From RGIG5612 sp017511185 (GTDB lineage: Bacteria; Bacillota; Clostridia; Lachnospirales; Lachnospiraceae), in contig JAFWLF010000104.1 of NCBI GenBank assembly GCA_017511185.1, forward strand, positions 74,244-138,243: a stretch of DNA of 64,000 nucleotides, written 5' to 3'. Made by a program: the position numbers and the translations under genes. This document shows positions 9,088-16,777 of the stretch, piece after piece. Positions within the stretch are counted from its first letter, which is position 1. Every line of letters starts with the position of its first letter. The notes beneath the pieces are model-generated. The model saw nothing but the letters and a program-made list of their open reading frames with translations. It did no database searches and was not told the origin of the DNA.

Positions 9088-9149
9088 CCTCATTTAATAA
9101 TAGAATGAGAAGCTGACCAATAATTGTTATAAAAAAGGCAAAATTGTGA

Positions 9150-9179
9150 TAGACTTATAAAAATCCTATGGTGTAAAAT
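9150..9179 (+). promoter_or_regulatory. Probable promoter of the butyrate operon
   Basis: TAAAAT (9174-9179) with TAGACT 18 bases upstream (9150-9155) gives an expected start near 9186. An alternative pair is TTGTGA (9144-9149) and TATGGT (9167-9172), 17 bases apart. The exact start is uncertain, but both place the Rex-like operator just downstream of the start point. Confidence 0.5.
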
Positions 9180-9190
9180 AGCACAGGATT

Positions 9191-9208
9191 TCGTTAAAAT
9201 TATAACAA
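9191..9208. promoter_or_regulatory. Rex-like redox operator
   Basis: TCGTTAAAATTATAACAA matches the clostridial Rex consensus TTGTTAA-N4-TTAACAA at 12 of 14 defined positions. Rex is an NADH/NAD+ sensing repressor known to control butyryl-CoA operons in Clostridium. The site lies just after the predicted transcription start, where bound repressor would block initiation. A lone half-site, TTGTTAT, lies at 9124-9130. No rex gene is in the window. Confidence 0.6.
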
Positions 9209-9276
9209 GATGTTTTTTTATTCGTACATCAGATGTATGATAAAACTACATAAAACAACGGGAAGGAGATACTATT

Positions 9277-10053
9277 ATGGGATTCGTATTATTTGAACAA
9301 AAAGATAATATCGGTATCGTTACGATCAACAGACCGGAGGCATTAAATGCCCTGAATTCAGATGTATTGGCTGAACTGGAAAAAGCATTTGATGCGATCG
9401 ATCTGAATGAGGTTCGCTGTGTTATTTTAACAGGAAGCGGCCAGAAGAGTTTTGTTGCTGGTGCTGATATTGGTGAAATGAGCACTCTGAGCGTTGAAGA
9501 AGGCGAAGCTTTCGGTAAACACGGTAATGATGTATTCCGTAAGATTGAAACATTCCCGATCCCTGTGATCGCTGCAGTGAATGGTTTCGCTCTGGGCGGC
9601 GGAAATGAACTTGCAATGAGCTGTGATATCCGTATTTGCTCTGATAATGCCGTTTTTGGACAGCCGGAAGTTGGCCTTGGCATTACTCCGGGCTTTGGCG
9701 GGACACAGAGACTTGCCAGAATCATTAATCCTGGCAAGGCAAAAGAACTGATCTATACAGCTTCCAATATCAAAGCTCCGGATGCACTTGCATTAGGTCT
9801 TGTAAATGCTGTATATCCGATCGAAGAGTTAATGCCTGCAGCTGAGAAGCTGGCAGCCAAAATTGCACGTAATGCTCCAATCGCAGTTCGTGCATGCAAG
9901 AAGGCAATCAATGATGGTCTGCAGGTTGGTATGGATGAAGCAATTGTAATCGAAGAGAAATTATTCGGTTCCTGCTTTGCAACGGAAGATCAGATTGAAG
10001 GAATGAAAGCATTTCTTGAGAAAAGAAAAGTAGAAAAATTTGTCAACAGATAA
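9277..10053 (+). CDS. crt: 3-hydroxybutyryl-CoA dehydratase (crotonase)
   Basis: 258-residue enoyl-CoA hydratase/isomerase family protein, dehydrating 3-hydroxybutyryl-CoA to crotonyl-CoA. The oxyanion-hole region AGADIGEMS is at 61-69. The two active-site glutamates are present: Glu111 in GGGNELAMS and Glu131 in GQPEVGLG, followed by TPGFGGTQRLAR. It is the first gene of crt-hbd-bcd-etfB-etfA. ATG 9277 has a strong ribosome-binding site (GAAGGAG). Acetyl-CoA acetyltransferase (thl), often in this operon, is not present here. Confidence 0.95.
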   Translation: MGFVLFEQKDNIGIVTINRPEALNALNSDVLAELEKAFDAIDLNEVRCVILTGSGQKSFVAGADIGEMSTLSVEEGEAFGKHGNDVFRKIETFPIPVIAAVNGFALGGGNELAMSCDIRICSDNAVFGQPEVGLGITPGFGGTQRLARIINPGKAKELIYTASNIKAPDALALGLVNAVYPIEELMPAAEKLAAKIARNAPIAVRACKKAINDGLQVGMDEAIVIEEKLFGSCFATEDQIEGMKAFLEKRKVEKFVNR

Positions 10054-10107
10054 GCATTTCTCTGTCAGACAGTAAAAATATTACAAAATAATTATGGAGG
10101 TAAAACT

Positions 10108-10947
10108 ATGATAGTTGGAATTATTGGTGCCGGAACAATGGGATCAGGTATCGCCCAGGCTTTCGCAGCATGCGAAGGTTACACAGTAAAATTAACTGAT
10201 ATTAATGATGAGTTTGCTGCAAACGGAAAAGCTAAGATCGCTAAAGGTCTTGCTGGCCGTGTAGCAAAAGGAAAAATGGAGCAGGCAGACGCAGATAAAC
10301 TTCTGGACAAGATCACGACCGGAACAAAAGACATCTGCACCGATTGCGATCTGATCGTTGAAGCAGCTATTGAAAACATGGAGATCAAAAAACAGACCTT
10401 CAAAGAGCTGCAGGAGATCGCAAAACCGGATTGCATTTTTGCTACCAATACATCCAGCCTTTCCATTACAGAGATCGGTGCTGGCCTTGACAGACCAATG
10501 ATCGGAATGCATTTCTTCAACCCAGCTCCAGTCATGAAATTAGTGGAAGTTATCGCTGGTGCTAACACACCACAGGAGACCGTAGATAAGATCGTTGCAA
10601 TCGCAGAAGAAATCGGAAAAACTCCGGTTCAGGTTGCAGAAGCTCCTGGATTTGTCGTAAACAGAATCCTTATCCCGATGATCAACGAAGCAATCGGCAT
10701 TTATGCGGATGGAGTTGCATCTGTGGAAGGTATCGATACAGCTATGAAACTTGGCGCAAGCCATCCGATGGGACCTCTTGCTTTAGGCGATCTTGTCGGA
10801 CTGGATGTCTGCCTGGCAATCATGGATGTATTGTATAAAGAGACTGGTGATACGAAATATCGTGCACATACTTTACTTCGTAAGATGGTTCGTGGCGGAC
10901 TGCTTGGCCAGAAGACGGGTAAAGGATTCTACGATTATAGTAAATAG
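10108..10947 (+). CDS. hbd: 3-hydroxybutyryl-CoA dehydrogenase
   Basis: 279 residues, reducing acetoacetyl-CoA to 3-hydroxybutyryl-CoA with NAD(P)H. The Rossmann motif GAGTMGSG starts at residue 7. The catalytic His135 lies in GMHFFNPAPVMKLVEV, and the C-terminal family signature GLLGQKTGKGFYDYS is intact. It is second in the butyrate operon, 54 bases after crt with its own GGAGG site (ATTATGGAGGTAAAACT before ATG). Confidence 0.95.
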   Translation: MIVGIIGAGTMGSGIAQAFAACEGYTVKLTDINDEFAANGKAKIAKGLAGRVAKGKMEQADADKLLDKITTGTKDICTDCDLIVEAAIENMEIKKQTFKELQEIAKPDCIFATNTSSLSITEIGAGLDRPMIGMHFFNPAPVMKLVEVIAGANTPQETVDKIVAIAEEIGKTPVQVAEAPGFVVNRILIPMINEAIGIYADGVASVEGIDTAMKLGASHPMGPLALGDLVGLDVCLAIMDVLYKETGDTKYRAHTLLRKMVRGGLLGQKTGKGFYDYSK

Positions 10948-10957
10948 GAGGTAAACA

Positions 10958-12130
10958 ATGGATTTCACTTTAAAGAAAGAGCATGAAATGGCGAGACAGC
11001 TGTTCAAAGATTTTGCTCAGAATGAAGTCAAGCCACTTGCTCAGGAAACGGATGAAACAGAAATTTTCCCGCGGGTGACAGTTGACAAACTTGCCAAATA
11101 CGGCATGTTAGGCATTCCGGTTCCGAGAGAGTATGGCGGACAGGGATGTGACATTTTAACTTACGTACTCTGTGTAGAAGAGCTTGCAAAGGTTTGCGGC
11201 ACAACAAGCGTTATTGTCAGTGCACATACATCTCTTTGCATCGACCCGATCCTTACCTATGGTACAGAAGAGCAGAAACAGAAATATATCCCGAAGCTTG
11301 CTACCGGCGAGTGGCTGGGTGCTTTCGGTCTTACTGAGCCAGGTGCAGGAACGGATGCACAGGGACAGCAGACAAAGGCTGTTCTGGATGAGAACACACA
11401 CGAGTGGGTCATCAACGGATCAAAATGTTTTATCACTAATGGTAAAGAGGCAGATGTATATGTCTTGATCGCTGTTACCGGACTGATCGAAAAACGTGGT
11501 AGAACACAGAAGGAGATTTCTGCATTCATCGTTGAAAAAGGAACTCCTGGATTTACATTTGGAACAAAAGAAAAGAAGATGGGTATCAGAGGTTCTTCTA
11601 CCTATGAACTTATTTTCCAGGATTGCCGTATTCCGGAAGAAAACCTTCTTGGAAAGAAAGGCAAAGGATTTGCTATCGCTATGCACTCTCTGGACGGCGG
11701 CCGTATTGGTATCGCTGCACAGGCTCTGGGTCTTGCAGAAGGTGCATTAGATAACACGATTGCTTACGTAAAAGAAAGAAAACAGTTCGGCAGAGCAATT
11801 GCTCAGTTCCAGAACACCCAATTCCAGCTGGCTGACATGGCTACCAAAGTTGAAGCAGCTAAGATGATGGTCTACAGAGCAGCAATGAAGAAAGCTCAGT
11901 TCCAGATTGATGGAAAGACATCTTACTCGGTTGAAGCAGCTATGGCTAAGCTCTATGCAGCAGAAGTAGCAATGGAAGTAACAACGAAGGCTGTTCAGCT
12001 TCATGGCGGTTATGGTTATACCCGTGAATATGATGTTGAAAGAATGATGCGTGACGCAAAGATCACAGAGATCTATGAAGGAACCAGTGAGGTTCAGAGA
12101 ATGGTCATCTCTGGGAGCATTTTAGCATAA
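10958..12130 (+). CDS. bcd: Butyryl-CoA dehydrogenase
   Basis: 390-residue short-chain acyl-CoA dehydrogenase with FAD. The catalytic base Glu374 is in IYEGTSEVQRM, the flavin-binding segments FGLTEPGAGTDA and WVINGSKCFITNG are present, and the C-terminal QLHGGYGYTREYDVERMMRD is typical. With EtfB and EtfA encoded next to it, the family forms the Bcd-Etf complex that reduces crotonyl-CoA to butyryl-CoA with NADH while reducing ferredoxin (electron bifurcation). Bifurcation is inferred from the linkage and organism type. It begins 10 bases after hbd. Confidence 0.95.
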   Translation: MDFTLKKEHEMARQLFKDFAQNEVKPLAQETDETEIFPRVTVDKLAKYGMLGIPVPREYGGQGCDILTYVLCVEELAKVCGTTSVIVSAHTSLCIDPILTYGTEEQKQKYIPKLATGEWLGAFGLTEPGAGTDAQGQQTKAVLDENTHEWVINGSKCFITNGKEADVYVLIAVTGLIEKRGRTQKEISAFIVEKGTPGFTFGTKEKKMGIRGSSTYELIFQDCRIPEENLLGKKGKGFAIAMHSLDGGRIGIAAQALGLAEGALDNTIAYVKERKQFGRAIAQFQNTQFQLADMATKVEAAKMMVYRAAMKKAQFQIDGKTSYSVEAAMAKLYAAEVAMEVTTKAVQLHGGYGYTREYDVERMMRDAKITEIYEGTSEVQRMVISGSILA

Positions 12131-12148
12131 GAAAGGAGCGTGTGGAAA

Positions 12149-12931
12149 ATGAAAATCGTTGTATGTTTAAAGCAGGTTCCTGACACAAAGGGCGGCGTTC
12201 AGTTTAATCCGGACGGAACATTAAACAGAGCAGCTATGCTCGCTATCATGAACCCGGATGACAAAGCTGGCTTAGAAGCAGCTTTAAGAATCAAAGATGA
12301 ATGTGGTGCAGAAGTTACCGTTATTACAATGGGTCTTCCAAAAGCTACTGATGTTTTGATGGAAGCTCTGGCTATGGGCGCTGACAAAGCGATCCTTATC
12401 ACAGACAGAGTATTAGGTGGTGCTGATACCTGGGCTACCTCTTCAACCGTTGCAGCCGGAATCAAAAAACTGGATTATGACCTGATCATCACTGGCCGTC
12501 AGGCTATCGATGGTGATACTGCTCAGGTTGGTCCTCAGATCTCCGAGCATCTTGATATTCCTGTTATCAGTTATGCACAGGACATCAAGGTTGACGGCGA
12601 CTATGTTATCGTTCAGCGTCAGTTTGATGACAGATATCATGTACTGAAAGCAAAAATGCCTTGTCTGGTTACAGCACTCGGCGAGCTTGCAGAGCCTCGT
12701 TATATGACCCCAGGCGGCATCTTTGATGCAGTTAACGCTGATATCACTGTTTGGTCAAGAGCTGACCTTACTGATCTGGATGATGCTAATATCGGTCTTG
12801 CCGGATCCCCGACAAAGATTGCAAAAGCATCTGACAAAGTCCGTAAGGGCGCTGGTGAAAAAGTCACACTTGATCCAAAAGAGTCCGTTGATTACATCAT
12901 GGGCAAACTGGACGAGAAACACATCATTTAG
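12149..12931 (+). CDS. etfB: Electron transfer flavoprotein beta subunit
   Basis: 260-residue EtfB with the N-terminal signature MKIVVCLKQVPD and the nucleotide-binding stretch LIITGRQAIDGDTAQVGP. It partners EtfA and Bcd to move electrons from NADH. I choose ATG 12149, ten bases after an AAGGAG site, over the in-frame GTG at 12140, which lies too close to that site. Normal length for clostridial EtfB. Confidence 0.95.
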   Translation: MKIVVCLKQVPDTKGGVQFNPDGTLNRAAMLAIMNPDDKAGLEAALRIKDECGAEVTVITMGLPKATDVLMEALAMGADKAILITDRVLGGADTWATSSTVAAGIKKLDYDLIITGRQAIDGDTAQVGPQISEHLDIPVISYAQDIKVDGDYVIVQRQFDDRYHVLKAKMPCLVTALGELAEPRYMTPGGIFDAVNADITVWSRADLTDLDDANIGLAGSPTKIAKASDKVRKGAGEKVTLDPKESVDYIMGKLDEKHII

Positions 12932-12951
12932 TCAGGAGGGAGCGATAAAAG

Positions 12952-14004
12952 ATGAATATTCAAGATTATAAAGGTGTATATATCTTTGCTGAGCAGGTTG
13001 ATGGAAAACTTAGCGGAATCGCATTTGAACTTCTTGGCAAAGCAAATGAACTGGCAAAAGATCTGGATACTGACGTAACAGCAGTTGTTATCGGCAGCGG
13101 AATTAAAGATCTTGCAGATCAGTTAGCTGAGTACGGCGCTGATAAGGTTATCGTTATTGATGATCCGGAATGCAAGGAATACAGAACTGAGCCTTATGCA
13201 CATGCATTAGCAAGTGCTATTAACGAATTCAAGCCTGAGATCATGTTAGTTGGTGCAACACCAATCGGACGTGACCTTGGCCCTAGAGTATCTGCAAGAG
13301 TAGCAACTGGTTTGACCGCAGACTGCACAAGCCTTGATATTGGTGATTTCCCACTTCAGCCAATCCCGGGAAAAGAAGATGAGCAGCTTCACAAACAGCT
13401 TCTTATGACTCGTCCGGCATTCGGTGGAAATACCATCGCTACGATTGCCTGCCCGTATAACAGACCGCAGATGGCTACTGTCCGCCCTGGTGTTATGCAG
13501 AGACAGGAAAGAAAAGAAGGCGCAAAAGCAGAAGTTATTGAATTCAATCCTGGTTTTGTCCCTAACAACAAATATGTAGAGATCCTGGATATCGTGAAAT
13601 CCGTTTCTGAAACTGTTGATATTATGGATGCTAAGATCCTTGTTTCCGGCGGACGTGGAATGGGCGGTCCAGAAAACTTCAAGATCCTTCGCGACTTAGC
13701 AGACGCACTGGGCGGAGAAGTTTCCTGCAGCCGTGCCGTTGTTGATTCCGGATGGATGCCAAAAGATATGCAGGTTGGACAGACCGGCAAGACCGTTCGT
13801 CCACAGCTTTATATCGCTTGCGGTATCTCTGGTGCAATTCAGCATCTGGCAGGTATGGAAGAGTCCGACCTTATCATTGCAATCAACAAAGACGAGACAG
13901 CTCCGATCTTTGATGTTGCTGATTATGGTATTGTTGGTGACTTATTCAAGATCGTTCCGGAACTGACCGAACAGATCAAGGCAGCTAAAGCAGCTAAAAA
14001 ATAA
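12952..14004 (+). CDS. etfA: Electron transfer flavoprotein alpha subunit
   Basis: 350-residue EtfA. The C-terminal FAD domain carries VSGGRGMGGPENF, SRAVVDSGWMP, GQTGKTVRPQLYIACGISG and INKDETAPIFDVADYGIVGD, all family hallmarks. No N-terminal ferredoxin domain is fused, unlike some long clostridial EtfA proteins. Last gene of the butyrate operon, with a terminator 22 bases downstream. Confidence 0.96.
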   Translation: MNIQDYKGVYIFAEQVDGKLSGIAFELLGKANELAKDLDTDVTAVVIGSGIKDLADQLAEYGADKVIVIDDPECKEYRTEPYAHALASAINEFKPEIMLVGATPIGRDLGPRVSARVATGLTADCTSLDIGDFPLQPIPGKEDEQLHKQLLMTRPAFGGNTIATIACPYNRPQMATVRPGVMQRQERKEGAKAEVIEFNPGFVPNNKYVEILDIVKSVSETVDIMDAKILVSGGRGMGGPENFKILRDLADALGGEVSCSRAVVDSGWMPKDMQVGQTGKTVRPQLYIACGISGAIQHLAGMEESDLIIAINKDETAPIFDVADYGIVGDLFKIVPELTEQIKAAKAAKK

Positions 14005-14025
14005 TACAAATCTCTATTAATTCTG

Positions 14026-14056
14026 GAAGGCCCCACATAATGGGGCCTTCTTTTTT
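14026..14056 (+). terminator. Terminator of the butyrate operon
   Basis: GAAGGCCCCA (14026-14035), loop CATAA, TGGGGCCTTC (14041-14050), then six T. A perfect 10-bp GC-rich stem with T-run. Confidence 0.95.
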
Positions 14057-14072
14057 GTTATTAATTATTGAT

Positions 14073-14280
14073 ATTAGGCTATATGTCTCAGTATTCTAAG
14101 CGCCAGAACGGAATGCGATTTTTCTTCGCAAGCTGCATTGCCGGATCAATGACGCCGAGGACTGTTTGAGCGCAGCGAGTTCCGCAGGCGGCATTTTGAT
14201 CATCCGGAAGTGCAGCGAGCGTTAGAAAAATTCGCGCTGACGGGATGGTGCTTAGAATACTGAGACAACTTTGTCCTAAT
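14073..14280. repeat. Long imperfect palindromic element
   Basis: This occupies most of the 350-base gap between etfA and gap. It has 17-bp perfect terminal inverted repeats: GTCTCAGTATTCTAAGC (14085-14101) and its exact reverse complement at 14250-14266. A further outer pair is ATTAGG (14073-14078) and CCTAAT (14275-14280). The interior is also partly self-complementary around bases 14116-14140 and 14207-14236. No convincing protein is encoded. It looks like a MITE or REP-type non-autonomous element, but I cannot see target duplication. Confidence 0.7.
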
Positions 14281-14284
14281 CTCA

Positions 14285-14312
14285 TTGAATAATACGTTTT
14301 TCATGTTATAAT
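14285..14312 (+). promoter_or_regulatory. Promoter of gap
   Basis: TTGAAT (14285-14290) and TATAAT (14307-14312) are 16 bases apart, with a TG one base before the -10 (TGTTATAAT), an extended -10. The predicted start near 14319 gives a 36-base leader with an AGGAGG site before ATG 14355. Confidence 0.75.
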
Positions 14313-14354
14313 ATTTTTGTAAAAATATGCAAATCATTCCAGGAGGATAAATAC

Positions 14355-15383
14355 ATGGCTAAAAAGAGAATTGCAATCAATGGTTTTGGACGGATCGGCC
14401 GTCTGGCTTTCCGTGTTCTTTATCAGGATCCGGATGTAGAAGTTGTTTGTATTAACTGCTCCCATCCAACTTCCGAGATCGCTCATTTGTTAAAATATGA
14501 CTCGACATACAGAAGATTTGTCGACGCAGACAAAGTAAAAGCATTAAAAGATTCCATTAAGATCGGTGATTATAAGATCGCTATCACGGGAGAGCGTGAC
14601 GCAAAGAATCTTCCGTGGAAAGAAATGGCAATCGATCTGGTCATTGACTGTACAGGCGTTTACAAAACAACAGAAAAAGCTATGGCACATATTGAAGCCG
14701 GCGCTAAAAAGGTTCTGATCTCCTGCCCGGGTGACGAAAAAATGCCTACGATCGTTTATGGTGTAAACGAAAAGACATTAAAGAAATCCGACAAGATCAT
14801 CAGTGCTGCAAGCTGTACGACCAACTGCCTGGCTCCTATGGCAAATGCTTTAAACAAATTTGCTCCAATTGAAAAAGGTTTTATGACAACGATCCATGCA
14901 TATACAGGCGATCAGGAGCCGCTTGATGCATTCCACAAAAAAGGTGACCTCAGAAGAGCACGTGCTTCGGCTTACAACATCGTTCCTAACACCACAGGTG
15001 CTGCAAAAGCAATCGGACTGGTTATTCCGGAACTGAACGGCAAGCTGGACGGTGCTGCACAGCGTGTCCCGACATGCACCGGATCTTTAACAGAACTGGT
15101 TGCAGTCTGTGCTAAGAAAGGTGCAGATGTAACAGAGGCCAACATCAATGCATTTATGAAGAAAGCTGCAAATCCATCTTATGCATATACGGAGGATGAA
15201 ATCGTTTCTACCGATATCATTGGCATGGAGGCTGGTTCCTGCTTCGACGCTACACAGACAAAAGTCATGGATCTTGGAAAAGGCAAATCTCTGGTTAAGG
15301 TTGTTGCATGGTATGATAATGAATATTCCTATACATGCCAGATGTGCCGTGTTGTGAAATATATTTGCAAGAAATTTCTTTAA
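14355..15383 (+). CDS. gap: Glyceraldehyde-3-phosphate dehydrogenase, NADP-type coenzyme residues
   Basis: 342-residue phosphorylating GAPDH. GFGRIGR is at 11-17 and catalytic Cys154 is in SAASCTTNCLAP. It converts glyceraldehyde-3-phosphate to 1,3-bisphosphoglycerate in glycolysis. The residue that normally fixes NAD specificity (Asp after the second beta strand, in IND) is Cys35 here (INCSH), and the Leu-Pro pair of the S-loop (LDLPHK in NAD enzymes) is Ala-Phe (LDAFHKKG), with two additional residues before DLRRARA. These resemble NADP-using GapB and chloroplast enzymes. Coenzyme use is therefore an open question. First gene of gap-pgk-tpiA. Confidence 0.95.
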   Translation: MAKKRIAINGFGRIGRLAFRVLYQDPDVEVVCINCSHPTSEIAHLLKYDSTYRRFVDADKVKALKDSIKIGDYKIAITGERDAKNLPWKEMAIDLVIDCTGVYKTTEKAMAHIEAGAKKVLISCPGDEKMPTIVYGVNEKTLKKSDKIISAASCTTNCLAPMANALNKFAPIEKGFMTTIHAYTGDQEPLDAFHKKGDLRRARASAYNIVPNTTGAAKAIGLVIPELNGKLDGAAQRVPTCTGSLTELVAVCAKKGADVTEANINAFMKKAANPSYAYTEDEIVSTDIIGMEAGSCFDATQTKVMDLGKGKSLVKVVAWYDNEYSYTCQMCRVVKYICKKFL

Positions 15384-15394
15384 ATCATAATTCC

Positions 15395-15423
15395 GGCCGG
15401 CCATTTCCAATGGCCGGCCTTTT
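15395..15423 (+). terminator. Terminator or attenuator after gap
   Basis: GGCCGGCCATT (15395-15405), loop TCC, AATGGCCGGCC (15409-15419), then TTTT. The stem is strong but the T-run is short, so partial read-through into pgk is likely, since no clear separate pgk promoter is seen in the 78-base gap. Confidence 0.85.
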
Positions 15424-15461
15424 ATCTTATTCCATAGAGAAAATTTCATAAGGAGAAGATC

Positions 15462-16655
15462 ATGTTAAATAAAAAAACAATTGATGATATTGACGTAAAA
15501 GGAAAAGTTGTTCTGCTGCGGTGCGATTTTAATGTTCCAATGAAAGATGGAAAGATCACAGATGATACCCGTATTGTTGCAGCATTGCCAACTATCGCAA
15601 AATTATCCGGAGACGGCGGCAGAGTTATGATCTGTTCGCATTTGGGCAAACCAAAAGGAACGGTGAAAGAAGAATTAACACTTGCTCCAGTTGCACAGCG
15701 TTTAAGCGAATTACTTGGGCAGGAAGTACTTTTCCTGAAAGATGATGAAGTTGTTGGTGCTCATGCCACCTGGTTCAAAAGCAATATGGTAGAAGGACAG
15801 GTTGTGCTTCTGGAAAACACCAGATTTCGTCCGGAAGAAGAAAAGAATGAAGATAACTTCAGCCAGGAACTGGCATCTTTATGTGATGTTTATGTTAATG
15901 ATGCATTTGGTACGGCACACAGAGCTCATTGTTCCACAGCCGGTGTTGCTAAATTTGTAAAAGAATCTGCAATTGGCTATCTGATTGAAAAAGAGATCCA
16001 ATTCCTGGGAAATGCACTGGATGATCCGGTCAGACCACTTGCAGCTATACTTGGCGGTTCTAAAGTTTCTTCCAAGATCTCCGTCATTGACCGTTTGCTT
16101 GAAAAAGTTGATATTCTGATCATCGGTGGCGGTATGGCTTATACCTTTATCAAAGCAAAAGGTGGGAAGATCGGCAAATCACTTGTAGAAGACGATTATC
16201 TGGAATACGCTGTAAACATGGAAAAGAAAGCAGCTGAGAAAGGTGTTAAACTGCTTCTTCCGGTTGATACAGTGATTGCTTCAGAGCTTTCCAACGATGT
16301 CCCTTATGAAACTGTCGATATCATGAATATCCCGGATGACAAAATGGGCGTTGATATTGGTGAAAAATCCATCCAGCTTTTTGAAGAGGCTTTAAAGGAT
16401 GTGAAGACTGTCATCTGGAACGGACCAATGGGAGTCTTTGAAGTTCCTCATTTTGCTGAAGGAACTAAGCAGATTGCAAAAACATTAGCAGAAATGGATG
16501 CTATCACCATCATTGGGGGCGGTGACAGTGCAGCCGCTGTAAATGAATTAGGCTACGGTGATAAAATGACGCTTATCTCCACTGGCGGCGGTGCTTCTTT
16601 AGAATTCCTTGAAGGGAAAGAGCTTCCGGGAATTACTGCTATTCAGGATAAATAA
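15462..16655 (+). CDS. pgk: Phosphoglycerate kinase
   Basis: 397 residues, standard length. It makes ATP and 3-phosphoglycerate from 1,3-bisphosphoglycerate. Visible signatures are VLLRCDFNVPM near the N-terminus, AAILGGSKVSSKI in the middle and the C-terminal GGGDSAAAVNELG and STGGGASLEFLEGK nucleotide-site motifs. ATG 15462 follows an AAGGAGA site. It is flanked by the gap terminator and by a long hairpin before tpiA. Confidence 0.97.
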   Translation: MLNKKTIDDIDVKGKVVLLRCDFNVPMKDGKITDDTRIVAALPTIAKLSGDGGRVMICSHLGKPKGTVKEELTLAPVAQRLSELLGQEVLFLKDDEVVGAHATWFKSNMVEGQVVLLENTRFRPEEEKNEDNFSQELASLCDVYVNDAFGTAHRAHCSTAGVAKFVKESAIGYLIEKEIQFLGNALDDPVRPLAAILGGSKVSSKISVIDRLLEKVDILIIGGGMAYTFIKAKGGKIGKSLVEDDYLEYAVNMEKKAAEKGVKLLLPVDTVIASELSNDVPYETVDIMNIPDDKMGVDIGEKSIQLFEEALKDVKTVIWNGPMGVFEVPHFAEGTKQIAKTLAEMDAITIIGGGDSAAAVNELGYGDKMTLISTGGGASLEFLEGKELPGITAIQDK

Positions 16656-16664
16656 ATTATATGA

Positions 16665-16756
16665 TTCCGCGCCGTGAACCTCGGCAGTGGGCGTTCTCTC
16701 GAAAAACTGCATTCGCAATGTTTTTCTCGAGAAACCACTTGCCGTCCCGGCGCGAA
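16665..16756. repeat. Hairpin element between pgk and tpiA
   Basis: An imperfect inverted repeat: the left arm starts TTCCGCGCCG and the right arm ends CCGGCGCGAA. The inner part pairs TCTCGAAAAAC (16697-16707) with GTTTTTCTCGAGA (16720-16732). The tip is ATTCGCAAT. There is no terminal T-run, so a simple terminator is unlikely; it may be an RNA-stability or processing hairpin, or a small palindromic repeat. Confidence 0.65.
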
Positions 16757-16777
16757 ATAAAGGAGAATTTTTAAAAT

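Noticed and set aside
9124..9130. TTGTTAT as a second full Rex site
   Set aside because: Only one half-site is present; the matching half (AAGGCAA) deviates at several positions.
9246..9737. A 163-codon minus-strand ORF opposite crt
   Set aside because: crt is unmistakable with active-site residues; the antisense frame has no start signal.
14088..14285. Minus-strand 65-codon ORF in the etfA-gap gap
   Set aside because: It is simply the palindromic element read as protein; no ribosome-binding site, promoter or family similarity.
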